Numbered from the stretch's first letter, positions 1 through 9,190 are shown. The stretch is 64,000 nt of DNA from an uncultured Lachnospiraceae bacterium (GCA_947172645.1 CAMWBY010000004.1:62001-126000); one strand, 5' to 3'. Notes: a model not told the origin generated them from the letters alone. Made by a program: numbers and translations.

Positions 1-801
1 GCGCAGGCGACGGAGAACTTCTTTGATTTGTCCAATACGGCGCAGAGACTGGGCTTTTTCTGGGGGCTGCTTGATGAGTATGTTTTTGGGAACATGCTTC
101 CGGTATTCTTGTTGGTGATTTTGGTGCTTGGGGTGACTGTATACAGGCGGAGAGGCGTGCGGAAAAGCTTTGGGCCTGCATTCTGGATGCTTGCTTTTGC
201 CACGGTGGGATATTTTGTGACGGTGTCAAAGACAGCCCTGCTGCTTGGCGATACGTCCAACCGCTATCAGCTTCCGGTTTATGGCATGATTGTGTTGTTG
301 GTCTTTCAGGCAATAGGGGTGTTGTGGCGGCGGGTGGTATCTTTGGCGCAAGGCGGGCGGTTTGCCGGATTGACCAATGCCGGGACGGCATTGACATGCG
401 CATCTGTCACTGTCTGCCTTCTGATTGATATGACGGGCCTTGTATCCGGCAGGACAGTGTTCCTCTATCCCGAGGACAGAGAGCAGACCGCATATGCCCG
501 GGAGATGGCGGAATTGGGCGTGTCCGTGGTTTATCTTTATGAGACAGGGGCGGAATGGTGTATATGGGATGTATCCAACGAACTGTTTGCCTATCCGGAG
601 GTTTACTTTGCGGCCGTGGAGGGCGAGAGGCCGATTGTGGATGACACAATCGGGAATGCGGACGCATTGGTGGTGTATATGGCAAAGGGGGCGGATGCAG
701 GAGGGCAGGCGCAGAGGATTTTGCAGAGTAATCCGAACTTGACACAAAACAGGCTGGTATTTGGGGAGAAGTATTGCGATGTGTATTATTTTAGCAGATA
801 G
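1..801 (+). CDS. Multi-spanning membrane protein, C-terminal part (5' end outside window)
   Basis: The reading frame is open from base 1, so the start lies upstream. The visible 266 residues hold about three hydrophobic segments (around residues 25-45, 60-80 and 90-110) and a further one near 120-145. A soluble tail of about 115 residues, probably outside the membrane, follows. This layout (membrane part, then a short extracytoplasmic tail) is common in GT-C-like sugar transferases and in the other large membrane proteins of this cluster. No family motif is recognisable in the part seen. It ends 218 bases before pseB, with a promoter in between, so it belongs to an upstream transcription unit. 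Function unknown; a role in surface glycan assembly is inferred only from context. Confidence 0.6.
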   Translation, partial: AQATENFFDLSNTAQRLGFFWGLLDEYVFGNMLPVFLLVILVLGVTVYRRRGVRKSFGPAFWMLAFATVGYFVTVSKTALLLGDTSNRYQLPVYGMIVLLVFQAIGVLWRRVVSLAQGGRFAGLTNAGTALTCASVTVCLLIDMTGLVSGRTVFLYPEDREQTAYAREMAELGVSVVYLYETGAEWCIWDVSNELFAYPEVYFAAVEGERPIVDDTIGNADALVVYMAKGADAGGQAQRILQSNPNLTQNRLVFGEKYCDVYYFSR

Positions 802-908
802 ATGGAACGTCTAACGGACGAACCGTAATCGTTCAGCCTTATTATGCTGCGTAGGTATAATCGTTCTGTATGCGGTTTTATGAGTTGTGAACTTAAGATT
901 TTAGAAGA

Positions 909-937
909 TTGCAAAGGATTTTTGCCTATGTTATACT
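909..937 (+). promoter_or_regulatory. Promoter of the pseB unit
   Basis: A -35 TTGCAA (909-914) and a -10 TATACT (932-937) are separated by exactly 17 bases. Transcription would start near 944, giving a leader of about 75 bases before pseB, whose start has a GGAGG site at 1008-1012. The same -10 hexamer and 17-base spacing recur at 35975-36003 and 42867-42895. Confidence 0.65.
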
Positions 938-1019
938 AAAGGGCGATGTAAAAGGTATATTTTTCGATTGTCTGGTTAAGAAATAGGAACAGAGATATAG
1001 AGAAATTGGAGGAACGCAT

Positions 1020-2012
1020 ATGTTAAACAATAAAACGATACTGATTACCGGAGGGACGGGCTCTTTTGGCAAATGCTTCACCAAGTATGTGCTGACCCAT
1101 TATGAGCCGAAGAAAATCATCATCTATTCGCGGGACGAGTTTAAGCAGTGGCTTATGGCGGATGAATTTAAGGAGTATGAGAATAAGCTCCGTTTCTTTA
1201 TCGGTGACGTCAGGGACGTGGAGCGTTTGCGGCGTGCATGCGAGGGCGTGGATTACATTATCCATGCGGCAGCCCTGAAACAGGTTCCGGCTTGTGAATA
1301 TAACCCCAATGAGGCGATTAAGACCAATATACATGGGGCGATGAATGTGATTGACGCAGCGCTTGACAGCGGCGTGCATAAAGTGGTGGCCCTTTCTACG
1401 GATAAGGCCGTGAATCCGGTGAACCTGTATGGCGGCACGAAATTGGTATCGGACAAATTGTTTGTAGCGGCCAATGCTTATGCAGGCACGAAGGATATTA
1501 ATTTCTCTATCGTGCGTTACGGCAATGTAGCGGGCAGCCGGGGTTCTGTGATTCCGGTATTCCATAAGCTGATTAAAGAGGGGAAGACGGAAATGCCTGT
1601 CACGGACGTTCGGATGACGCGTTTCTGGATAAGTCTGACACAGGGTGTGGAGCTTGTGATTAAGGCGCTTACGGAGGCCAAAGGCGGGGAAACTTTTATC
1701 AGTAAAATCCCGTCCTTCAAGGTGACGGATTTGGCGGAGGCGATGCTGCCGGGATGCACCATTAAGGAGACGGGCATCCGTCCGGGTGAGAAACTCCATG
1801 AGATTATGGTGACGACGGAGGATTCCCACACGACCTATGAATATGATAAACATTTTATTGTTTATCCGCAGATGGTATGGAATGAGAGGCAGCAGCCTGA
1901 CCTCAGCGGCAGAAAGGTGGAGGAGGGATTCGCTTACAGTTCGGGCACGAATAAGGAATGGCTGTCGGTAGAAGATATCAGACGGCTTCTGAAAGACGTC
2001 GTGTTGGAATAG
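1020..2012 (+). CDS. pseB: UDP-N-acetylglucosamine 4,6-dehydratase (inverting), PseB
   Basis: First enzyme of CMP-pseudaminic acid synthesis: it removes water from UDP-GlcNAc and inverts C5, giving a 4-keto-L-arabino sugar in the cytoplasm. The 330-residue length fits soluble PseB/FlaA1 enzymes, without the membrane segments of the PglF type. The NAD(P)-binding GGTGSFG is at residues 11-17. The IYSRDEFKQW stretch (35-44) is typical of the PseB group. The catalytic region shows STDKA (126-130) and YGGTK (137-141), as in this extended SDR subfamily. The start has a good GGAGG site 8 bases upstream. The next pathway enzyme, pseC, follows after a 309-base structured gap; pseG, pseF and pseI lie more than 23 kb away. 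Other UDP-sugar dehydratases are less likely because those pathway partners are present. Confidence 0.9.
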   Translation: MLNNKTILITGGTGSFGKCFTKYVLTHYEPKKIIIYSRDEFKQWLMADEFKEYENKLRFFIGDVRDVERLRRACEGVDYIIHAAALKQVPACEYNPNEAIKTNIHGAMNVIDAALDSGVHKVVALSTDKAVNPVNLYGGTKLVSDKLFVAANAYAGTKDINFSIVRYGNVAGSRGSVIPVFHKLIKEGKTEMPVTDVRMTRFWISLTQGVELVIKALTEAKGGETFISKIPSFKVTDLAEAMLPGCTIKETGIRPGEKLHEIMVTTEDSHTTYEYDKHFIVYPQMVWNERQQPDLSGRKVEEGFAYSSGTNKEWLSVEDIRRLLKDVVLE

Positions 2013-2095
2013 TGTGAGAAGTACTTCTAAGACTCATGCCAGAGGGCATTTCGTCAAGAAGTACTAGGAGTTGCTTTGCAACTCCATCTCACACT
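2011..2095 (+). repeat. Compact branched inverted-repeat element between pseB and pseC
   Basis: Perfect complementary arms nest like a branched RNA or cruciform. An outer 9-bp stem pairs 2011-2019 with 2087-2095. Inside it, a 9-bp stem pairs 2020-2028 with 2057-2065 and encloses a 5-bp stem (2036-2040 with 2045-2049, AGAG loop). An 8-bp stem pairs 2067-2074 with 2078-2085. Almost no unpaired bases lie between stems. The element starts at the pseB stop codon. It resembles a mobile intergenic repeat or a structured RNA; no known RNA family was recognised. Confidence 0.6.
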
Positions 2096-2124
2096 GGAGA
2101 ATGCCTAAAATACGGGCATTCTCC
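2096..2124 (+). repeat. Perfect 10-bp hairpin downstream of the branched element
   Basis: GGAGAATGCC (2096-2105) pairs perfectly with GGCATTCTCC (2115-2124) across a 9-base loop. It abuts the branched element to the left and overlaps the dispersed repeat to the right. No T-run follows, so it is not a standard terminator. Confidence 0.55.
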
Positions 2125-2168
2125 GCATAGATTTGAGATTCCGCTTAAGCGGAATCATGGAGGTTAGG
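2121..2168 (+). repeat. Dispersed hairpin repeat, copy A
   Basis: About 48 bases containing the perfect palindrome GATTCCGCTT/AAGCGGAATC (2137-2156), followed by ATGGAGGTTAG. A second copy with the same order of blocks and only a few changes lies on the opposite strand at 18981-19028. The arms are conserved while the loop differs (TTAA here, 3 bases there), as expected for an element maintained for its fold. Confidence 0.7.
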
Positions 2169-2321
2169 GTGAAAATGAATTAGGGCTGTTGCGAAATGAC
2201 GGATTCAAACAATATGTGGCGTTGTTGTCATGTATGGCAGAGCTATATAGTGTTGGTTTACGGCATTGTGCGGCAGCCTGTTCTTGTCAGGGGGTTATTG
2301 TTCAGATTCGGAGGAATGCAT

Positions 2322-3530
2322 ATGAGACAAGCTGTAGTTAATAAACCTGCTATCGAGGGTGGGACGCCCGCCAGGGCGGAGAAAATTTATTATGGGCATC
2401 AATACATAGACGACGCCGATATCCAGGCTGTGGTGGACGTATTGAGGAGCGAGGCGTTGACCTGTGGCCCGAAAATCAAGGAACTGGAGGATAAGCTGTG
2501 CCGGATAACCGGGGCAAAATACGCGGTGGTGTGCAGCAACGGCACGGCGGCGCTTCATATGGCGGCGCTTGCCGCCGGAGTCGGCGAGGGAGATGAAGTG
2601 ATTACGACGCCTATCACCTTCGCGGCTTCTGCGAACTGTGCGCTGTACTGTGGCGCAAGACCGGTTTTTGTAGATATAGACCCGGAGACTTACAATATAG
2701 ACCCGGAGAAAGTGGAAGCGGCAATCACGGAGAGGACGAAAGCTGTCGTCGCGGTAGATTACACAGGGCAGTCCGTGGCGTTAGACCCGTTGAAAAAGAT
2801 ATGTGAAAAGCATGGCCTTACGCTAATTGAGGACGGCGCCCATGTGATTGGCACAAAATATAAGGGTAAGGCAAACGGGTCCATTGCTGACATGACGACA
2901 TTCAGCTTTCATCCGGTGAAGACGGTTACCGGAGGGGAAGGCGGCGCGGTGCTGACAAATGATGAGGCATTATACCGGAAACTGCTTCTTTACCGTACCC
3001 ATGGTATCACGAGGGATGCAGACTTGATGGAGCATGAGCCGGAAGGGGCATGGTATTACGAACAGGTAGATTTAGGATACAATTACCGCATAACGGATAT
3101 TCAGGCGGCGCTTATTATCAGTCAGCTTGATAAGCTTCAGATGTTCAGTGAGAGAAGGAAAGAGATTGTAGCGCGGTACAATGAGGCGTTTGGTAAACTG
3201 CCTATGTTATTTGTGCAGAAGGAGATTCCTGAATCTGATACCACAAGACATCTGTATATTTTACGTATTATTCCGGAGAAGCTTCGTATTGACAGAAGAC
3301 AGTTTTTTGATGCGCTTGCCGCAGAGAATGTATGCTGTAACGTGCACTATATACCTACTTATTATTTTCCATATTATGAGAAATTAGGCTACAGGAGAGG
3401 TTTGTGCCCGAATGCGGAGAAGTTATATGAGGAGATGATTTCCCTGCCGCTTTACTATGCCATGACGGACGAGGATGTGGAGAGCGTTATTGAGGCTGTG
3501 ACGAAGATTGCGGTATATTATGGGAAATAG
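2322..3530 (+). CDS. pseC: UDP-4-amino-4,6-dideoxy-N-acetyl-beta-L-altrosamine transaminase, PseC
   Basis: Second Pse enzyme: a PLP-dependent DegT/DnrJ aminotransferase that uses glutamate to aminate the 4-keto product of PseB. The ATG at 2322 is chosen because GGAGG (2310-2314) precedes it; the frame could extend to 2196, but without a ribosome site. The protein is then 402 residues. It carries TCGPKIKELE near 47, the acidic residue Asp171 in EDGAH that contacts the PLP ring nitrogen, and the Schiff-base Lys200 in SFHPVKTVTGGEGG. The HPVKTVTGGEGG form is typical of PseC rather than WecE or PglE types. It sits directly downstream of pseB, which supports the specificity. Confidence 0.88.
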   Translation: MRQAVVNKPAIEGGTPARAEKIYYGHQYIDDADIQAVVDVLRSEALTCGPKIKELEDKLCRITGAKYAVVCSNGTAALHMAALAAGVGEGDEVITTPITFAASANCALYCGARPVFVDIDPETYNIDPEKVEAAITERTKAVVAVDYTGQSVALDPLKKICEKHGLTLIEDGAHVIGTKYKGKANGSIADMTTFSFHPVKTVTGGEGGAVLTNDEALYRKLLLYRTHGITRDADLMEHEPEGAWYYEQVDLGYNYRITDIQAALIISQLDKLQMFSERRKEIVARYNEAFGKLPMLFVQKEIPESDTTRHLYILRIIPEKLRIDRRQFFDALAAENVCCNVHYIPTYYFPYYEKLGYRRGLCPNAEKLYEEMISLPLYYAMTDEDVESVIEAVTKIAVYYGK

Positions 3531-3543
3531 AGTGGAAAATAAC

Positions 3544-5781
3544 ATGCAGACGAGAGAAACGTCGTTGAAAACACAAATATTGTATATTGTTGTAGTATGC
3601 CTTGTCGTTCTGTTGCTGTGGTTTGGCAACGAGGGAGATAAGCCGTTAGTCTATACGGGAGCCAGCCTGCATCATTCGGTGGGATTGGTTGATTCTGAAA
3701 GCAACCTGGTGGTGCGGGAATCCGTAGCAATGAACGGGACAGTATCTAGCACGCCGAAATATATTATGAACAGGGGCACTTATACAGCCAGACTTGCTTA
3801 TGTGGCGGAGGAATCCGGTTCCGTACTGGAACTTTGGGAACAGGGAAGGAAGATTGCCGCCTGGCCGATTGACCAAACCCAGACAGAGTTAGATGCAGAG
3901 TTTACGCTGTCAAAAGATGCGAAGCAGCTACAGTTGCAGGTTAATTACAGCGGTAAGGGAGCGTTAACTATCAGCGAATTAAGGCTTATACCGCGCACGA
4001 TGTTCTATTCGGACACCTATTTCTTTATCGCGCTGTTTCTTGTAGCGAGTTTGTTTGTCTGGTTTTGTCTGGTCAAAGGCAGGCTAAATCTTCGCCAGGA
4101 GCAGCTTGTGGATTACAGTATTATTCTGGGAGTGGCATTGCTTGCCATGTCGCCGATGATGCAGACATATCTCTATAACGGTGATGACTTATGCTATCAT
4201 TTGGCCAGGTTGGAGGGGCTGAAGGACGGTATCCTTGACGGACAGATTCCGGTTAATATCCAGCCCGAAGGATTACAGGGAAACGGGTATATGAATGCGA
4301 TGTATCCTTATCTGTTTCTGTACATAGGGGCGTTTTTGCGCATTTGCCGTGTGTCAATCGCTTTATCATATAAAGTCATTGTTTTTTTGGCCAATCTAGG
4401 TTCCGCGGTCTGTGCTTACGTTGCTATGAAATCTATGTGTAAATCCCGCCGCAGCATCATGTTAGCGGTGGTATTATATACGCTGATGCCATACCGGTTT
4501 ACAAATATCTTTTCCAGAGGCGACCTGGGGGAGACGCTGGCTTTGGTATTCTGGCCGCTTGTCATTGCCGGGCTTTACCATGTTGTTATGGGGGAGCGGA
4601 AATACTGGTATTTTCTTGTCATCGGGTTCAGCGGCGCACTGCAGAGCCATATACTGAGCGTGGCTTTTGTGGCGGCAATATGTGTGGTGACGGCGCTTGT
4701 ATATTGTGTACGCATTGTGAAAGAAAAACGGTACATAGAAATCGGTAAGGCGGCGGGTGTATCTCTGCTTCTTAACCTATGGTATCTGGCTCCGTTTTTA
4801 TATTATTATTTTGGGGACAACCTGAGTACAGGCGCGCTTAGGTGGAGCGGATATTTTGAGCAGTCCATCAATCCTTCTAATTTTACGCAGAGCGTCAGCC
4901 TGTATAATAAGCAGTATTTTTCATTGGGGCTTGCACTTTTTGGGTGCGTAGGCATCGGGGTAATCTGGCTTTTATGTGAGAAAAAAGAGCGTAAACGAGA
5001 TATGGACGGGTATCTGATGTATCTGTTTGTGCTTGGATTCCTTTTAGCCTATATGACGACGGGATATTTCCCAAATAAAGCGTTTCTTGAAAACGATTTG
5101 TTTTTTAACGTGGCGACGATGATTCAGTTTCCGTGGAGGTTCTTAGGGCCAGCGTCCGCCTGTTTCCTTTTTGTGGGCGCATTGGGGCTTGCCCGTTCGG
5201 AAATTCTGAAACCGTACAGGAATATTATTTTTGCGCTGTTGGTGGGGCTGAACCTTCTGGTGATTATATCGGTACCGACGGATAATAACCATATGCCTTA
5301 TACCAATGCGGAAGCGGTGGTCTCGAAAGGGCATGAGAGCAAGCTTGCGGCGAATATCGGCCTGTTTTATCCTCATGAATGGCGGCTTGACGGAGCCGGG
5401 GACGAGCGGCTTGTTTCCAGTGTGATTACGTCGGATATCGAAAGCATTACAATTCACGATTATCAGAAAAAAGGAACGAAGGCTGTGGCGGTCTATACGG
5501 CCACGGCGGACGGAGAGTATATTGAATTGCCTATCCAGAGCTATAAGGGCTACCGGGCGTATGATGAGAATGGAAAGAGGCTTTCATTTGAACGGGGTAT
5601 GGGCGCGAGAATCTGGGTTCCGGTACAAGGAGACGGTAAGCAGCATACAATCTATGTCCGCTATGGCCCGCATCCACTGTTTATAACAGCGAATATTATT
5701 TCTGCATTGACAATTGCAGGTTTGATATGGCGGCGGAGGAAAAGCCGCATGACGGAAGATGGAGAAGCAATAGAAGAGTAG
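3544..5781 (+). CDS. YfhO-like multi-spanning membrane protein, possible GT-C glycosyltransferase
   Basis: A 745-residue protein from the ATG at 3544; the frame is open to 3508, but upstream starts have no ribosome site. One N-terminal membrane segment (about residues 10-25) is followed by an extracytoplasmic domain (30-155). Around eleven membrane segments span 160-600, and a C-terminal beta-rich extracytoplasmic domain (600-720) precedes a last membrane segment and a basic tail. The first loop after the membrane part has GDDLCYHLARLEGL and later SRGDLGETLAL, resembling the YfhO/6-pyruvoyl-tetrahydropterin-synthase-related membrane family. Members are thought to move sugars from lipid carriers to outer acceptors. 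It ends at the bidirectional terminator at 5797-5828. The substrate cannot be told. Confidence 0.6.
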   Translation: MQTRETSLKTQILYIVVVCLVVLLLWFGNEGDKPLVYTGASLHHSVGLVDSESNLVVRESVAMNGTVSSTPKYIMNRGTYTARLAYVAEESGSVLELWEQGRKIAAWPIDQTQTELDAEFTLSKDAKQLQLQVNYSGKGALTISELRLIPRTMFYSDTYFFIALFLVASLFVWFCLVKGRLNLRQEQLVDYSIILGVALLAMSPMMQTYLYNGDDLCYHLARLEGLKDGILDGQIPVNIQPEGLQGNGYMNAMYPYLFLYIGAFLRICRVSIALSYKVIVFLANLGSAVCAYVAMKSMCKSRRSIMLAVVLYTLMPYRFTNIFSRGDLGETLALVFWPLVIAGLYHVVMGERKYWYFLVIGFSGALQSHILSVAFVAAICVVTALVYCVRIVKEKRYIEIGKAAGVSLLLNLWYLAPFLYYYFGDNLSTGALRWSGYFEQSINPSNFTQSVSLYNKQYFSLGLALFGCVGIGVIWLLCEKKERKRDMDGYLMYLFVLGFLLAYMTTGYFPNKAFLENDLFFNVATMIQFPWRFLGPASACFLFVGALGLARSEILKPYRNIIFALLVGLNLLVIISVPTDNNHMPYTNAEAVVSKGHESKLAANIGLFYPHEWRLDGAGDERLVSSVITSDIESITIHDYQKKGTKAVAVYTATADGEYIELPIQSYKGYRAYDENGKRLSFERGMGARIWVPVQGDGKQHTIYVRYGPHPLFITANIISALTIAGLIWRRRKSRMTEDGEAIEE

Positions 5782-5796
5782 AAGAATATATAAAAA

Positions 5797-5828
5797 ATAG
5801 GCAGAGGAGCCATCCGCTCCCTGCCTAT
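5797..5828. terminator. Bidirectional terminator between the pse unit and the ABC operon
   Basis: ATAGGCAG plus GGAGC (5797-5810) pairs with GCTCC plus CTGCCTAT (5816-5828) across a 5-base loop, with one bulged A. An A-rich run precedes it and a T-rich run follows, so it can end both the rightward gene finishing at 5781 and the leftward operon finishing at 5843. Confidence 0.75.
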
Positions 5829-5842
5829 TCTTGTATAGAAAA

Positions 5843-6652
5843 TTATTTGACAGCTCCTGTAATACCTTCTGCGAAGCTCTTCTGCAAACAGAAGAATACG
5901 ATAGCAGTAGGAATGGTACAGATAAATACGCCGAGCATCAACATACCGTAATCAACCGTATAGCCGCCAAGCAGGTTGGCAACAAGCATCGGCATTGTGA
6001 TGGAATCGTTTGTAAGAAGGATAACCTTCGGCCACAGGTAGTTATTCCATGCATTCATGAATACGATGGTCATAGCCGCCGCGTAAGTGGAACGCATTGT
6101 AGGGAAGAACATGCGGAAGAAGATTGCAATTTCACTCAGCCCATCGATTCTCGCCGCTTCGATGATGTCATGTGGGAAAGACCGGGATGCCTGCCTGAAC
6201 ATCATAATCATAAACGGTGTGGAGATAGAAGGAAGCATAAATGCTGCCATGGTGTTTACCATGCCCAATGTTGAGAACATACGGAACATGGGAATCATAA
6301 CGGCCGCAAAAGGAATCATCATAGCTGTCAGCAGAACCGTGAATACGGCATCTTTGCCTCTGTCATGATAGATTTCAAAGCCATAACCGGCGATGGAGCA
6401 GACAACAAGGCAGAGCACTGTCAGTACAACAGAGTTCCTGAAAGAATTCCAGAGTGCAAGCCCGAGATTCTGGTTGGCAATCAGGGATTTATAATTTTCA
6501 ACGAGGTAAGTGCCGGGATAAAGCCTGCCGGCAATAACATCTACGCTCTTATTCGTAGCTGCACAGAACATATAGTACAGCGGGAAGATAGAAATAAGAG
6601 AAAAGATTGTTAAAAATGCATACATAGCGAACTTTTTGCCTTTGCTCATCAT
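5843..6652 (-). CDS. Carbohydrate ABC transporter permease, MalG/UgpE type
   Basis: A 269-residue inner-membrane permease with six hydrophobic segments. The cytoplasmic EAA loop, EAARIDGLSEIAIFFRMFFP (about residues 168-187), couples to the ATPase. Together with the overlapping MalF-type permease it forms the channel of an oligosaccharide importer (CUT1 family). Its start overlaps the end of the upstream permease by 4 bases (ATGA), so the two are translationally coupled. No ATPase gene is nearby; in Firmicutes such systems usually borrow a shared MsmX-type ATPase encoded elsewhere. Divergent glycosidase genes in the same locus point to beta-galactoside or HexNAc-containing oligosaccharides as substrate. 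Confidence 0.9.
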   Translation of the reverse strand: MMSKGKKFAMYAFLTIFSLISIFPLYYMFCAATNKSVDVIAGRLYPGTYLVENYKSLIANQNLGLALWNSFRNSVVLTVLCLVVCSIAGYGFEIYHDRGKDAVFTVLLTAMMIPFAAVMIPMFRMFSTLGMVNTMAAFMLPSISTPFMIMMFRQASRSFPHDIIEAARIDGLSEIAIFFRMFFPTMRSTYAAAMTIVFMNAWNNYLWPKVILLTNDSITMPMLVANLLGGYTVDYGMLMLGVFICTIPTAIVFFCLQKSFAEGITGAVK

Positions 6653-7536
6653 CTCTCATCACCTACTTTCATCTGTAATATTGCCAAAATTGCAACCATA
6701 ATCAGGATTAGAATGGACATCGCCGCCGCATAACCGAAATTCGGGCTCTGAACGAAAGATGTATTGTATATGTAATGCGACATTGTCATGGTTGACTTAC
6801 CAGGGCCGCCATTGGTCAGGTTCAGGGATTCGTCAAACAACTGCAGCGTACCATTTGTAGAAGTAATGGTAGTTAACAGGATGGTCGGTTTTAACAGCGG
6901 AACAGTAATCTTGAAGAAAGTCTGCATCGGGCTTGCGCCGTCGATTCTTGCCGCCTCGTAAACAGAGTATTCAATATTCTGTAAGCCTGACAGATAGAAT
7001 ACCATATTATATCCTGTCCATCTCCAAATCAATGCGATAATGATAACCGCGCGGGCCGTCCATGCATTGGCGAACCACATAACGGGATTCATACCAAATC
7101 CACGCAGAACAGTATTGATAAATCCGTCGTTGGCAAACAGGGAACGGAAAATCATCGCGTAGGATACCAGTGATGTTGCACACGGCAGGAATATACAGGT
7201 ACGGAACAGCCCTTTGAAACGGAGCTGCTTGTTGTTCAACAAAGACGCCAGAATCAAGGCAAGAACCAACATTATTGGTACTTGGATGATTAGGTAAAAG
7301 AACGTATTGAACAATGTCTGCTTAAATGTAGGGTCTTTCAGAATACGCGTGTAATTACTGAATCCAGTAAAACTTAAGTTTACACCCATGCCAGTTTGTA
7401 AGGACAGGATAAATGCCCGTATCATGGGATAGAAGCTAGTCCAACAAATCAGAAATACCGCCGGAGCCAGGAATACCCAGCCGGTGAGACCATGCTTTTG
7501 CTGAAGAGTGAACCCTTTTTTCTTTTGCTCGTTCAT
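6649..7536 (-). CDS. Carbohydrate ABC transporter permease, MalF/UgpA type
   Basis: A 295-residue permease with six predicted membrane segments and the EAA motif EAARIDGASPMQTFFKITVP (about 203-222). A basic N-terminus precedes the first membrane segment (about 18-38), where WVFLAPAVFLICW is typical of CUT1 permeases. It lies between the binding protein gene upstream and the second permease downstream. The hairpin at 7605-7648 sits in the gap after the binding protein gene, which would keep permease expression below that of the binding protein. Confidence 0.9.
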   Translation of the reverse strand: MNEQKKKGFTLQQKHGLTGWVFLAPAVFLICWTSFYPMIRAFILSLQTGMGVNLSFTGFSNYTRILKDPTFKQTLFNTFFYLIIQVPIMLVLALILASLLNNKQLRFKGLFRTCIFLPCATSLVSYAMIFRSLFANDGFINTVLRGFGMNPVMWFANAWTARAVIIIALIWRWTGYNMVFYLSGLQNIEYSVYEAARIDGASPMQTFFKITVPLLKPTILLTTITSTNGTLQLFDESLNLTNGGPGKSTMTMSHYIYNTSFVQSPNFGYAAAMSILILIMVAILAILQMKVGDER

Positions 7537-7604
7537 AACTTGTTCCCCTCCTTTAAGATATAAATATTTATGGTTTCTATTGTCCTGAGCTTTTATTAAG
7601 GTAA

Positions 7605-7648
7605 AAAAAGGTCTGTCTGCTGCTTGTTCAGCAGCAACAGACCTTTTT
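7605..7648 (-). terminator. Hairpin terminator/attenuator between binding protein and permease genes
   Basis: AAAAAGGTCTGT and TGCTGC pair with GCAGCA and ACAGACCTTTTT, giving a long GC-containing stem with one bulge and runs of A and T at its base. It lies in the 136-base gap after the solute-binding gene. Partial termination here would give the usual excess of binding protein over permeases. Confidence 0.75.
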
Positions 7649-7672
7649 CAGTCATATATTGGTGGAAACAAA

Positions 7673-9073
7673 TCAGCCGCCCATATTAAACTCTACAGTT
7701 TCCTGTGCGGTTTTAATCTCTGCGTCAATGTCAGCGCCCTGCTGGCAAATGTTGGATAATGCAACACCGACTGCGTCACGTGCGTCATAGTAGTATGCGC
7801 CTGTGATATTGGAAGGAGTCTGTGTAGCGAACTCAACGATTTTAGAGTAAATAGCGTCGCCGCCAAAGAACTCAACAGGCTGTGCATATGCCTCAGACTC
7901 GCCTGCAGGTGCCCAAGTTGCCAAAGCACCCTTGGAGATTACATCGTCGTAAAGCTCTGTGCTTCCTGCAAAAGTAGAATTCATGAAATCTACAGCCAAA
8001 TCAACTTTCTGGCAGTTGGATGTAATTGCCCAGGAAGAACCGCCGTTGTTGGAGTAGTTGGTAGCGCCGGCGATGGTGTCAAGTTTAGGCATATTGGTAA
8101 GAGCCCATTTTCCGGACTGGTCTTCTACAGGTGTGATACTTGCCATAATCCAGCATCCGTTCATAGCGCTTACAGCCGTGCCGTTGTTCAGGGAAGCAAT
8201 ATACTGATCCCAGTCTGTTACTTCTACAAGAGTGCCGTCTTTAACCATCTGAACATAAACATTCATGATTTCTTTCAGTTCTGCATTGCCGTCAATGTTA
8301 ACTGTGCCGTCAGCATTGAACAGAGAAGAACCGCAGGACTGCAGCATCATCATAACCTGGTCAGGGGAACCTGCCTGAGCAGTTAACATCGGAACGCCTG
8401 TCTTCTCCAGAACGACTTTCGCTTTCTCCATGTAGTCTGACCAAGTGATGTCTGTAAAGTCGTCAACGGTGAATCCGGCCTGCTCCAGAATGTCGGTACG
8501 TACACAGTTGATAACGGTACCGTTATCGAACGGGATACCATAATTCTTGCCATCGATTGTAGAATATGCTACTTTCGCTGCAGAGAACTGAGAGAAATCA
8601 ATTCCTGAGCTTGTCAGGTCTGTATAGACATCCGGGTAGTTGATTACATATTTCTGGAACGAATTATCCTGCATTAAAAGGATGTCGGGCAGAGTGCTTA
8701 AGTCGCCTGCGGAAACAGCCGTGGTGATACGGGTTTCGATATCGTCAGACTGTACTTCGCTTACTTCTACTTTGAAACCTTCATGGTCTTTTGCGTAGAT
8801 TTCCGCTGCCTTGTTGATTGCGTATACATTGAAGTTCGGGTCCCATGTCCACACAGTCAGAGTGTTGTCGTCAGCAGCTGCGCCTTCTGTAACGGCTGCG
8901 CCGTCATCTGCCGGTGCAGCATCTGAACCTGCGTCGGTATCAGCGGGAGCGCTCTCCGTTGCCGCATCTCCACTGTTTGCTGCGCTATCGTTGCCGTTCG
9001 ACCCGCCGCCGCATGCGGTGAGAGAAGCGACCATTGCCATAGCCAGTAATACAGATATTACTTTTTTCTTCAT
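7673..9073 (-). CDS. Extracellular solute-binding lipoprotein of a sugar ABC importer
   Basis: A 466-residue family 1 solute-binding protein. A signal peptide (MKKKVISVLLAMAM...) ends in the lipobox LTAC, with the lipidated Cys at 21, so the protein is tethered to the outer face of the membrane. A low-complexity Ala/Asp/Gly/Ser linker (about 22-72) precedes the binding domain, which begins at TLTVWTWDPNFNVYAINKAA. It captures oligosaccharides and hands them to the two downstream permeases. It is probably the most highly expressed gene of the operon because of the downstream hairpin at 7605-7648. The divergent GH2/GH20 genes suggest the ligand contains galactose and N-acetylhexosamine; this is inference. 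Confidence 0.92.
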   Translation of the reverse strand: MKKKVISVLLAMAMVASLTACGGGSNGNDSAANSGDAATESAPADTDAGSDAAPADDGAAVTEGAAADDNTLTVWTWDPNFNVYAINKAAEIYAKDHEGFKVEVSEVQSDDIETRITTAVSAGDLSTLPDILLMQDNSFQKYVINYPDVYTDLTSSGIDFSQFSAAKVAYSTIDGKNYGIPFDNGTVINCVRTDILEQAGFTVDDFTDITWSDYMEKAKVVLEKTGVPMLTAQAGSPDQVMMMLQSCGSSLFNADGTVNIDGNAELKEIMNVYVQMVKDGTLVEVTDWDQYIASLNNGTAVSAMNGCWIMASITPVEDQSGKWALTNMPKLDTIAGATNYSNNGGSSWAITSNCQKVDLAVDFMNSTFAGSTELYDDVISKGALATWAPAGESEAYAQPVEFFGGDAIYSKIVEFATQTPSNITGAYYYDARDAVGVALSNICQQGADIDAEIKTAQETVEFNMGG

Positions 9074-9190
9074 CTTATTTCCTCCCTATGAGTTATAATT
9101 TTGCTTATTTTGCCTGTCTAATTAAACGTATTTGACAGTTTGTCCGTCAATATGTCGAATTTATGGAGGTTAAATAAACAATTCTTGTAC

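Noticed and set aside
5831-6613. Open frames on the plus strand across the ABC permease genes
   Set aside because: They are shadows of the two clearly identified permease genes on the minus strand.
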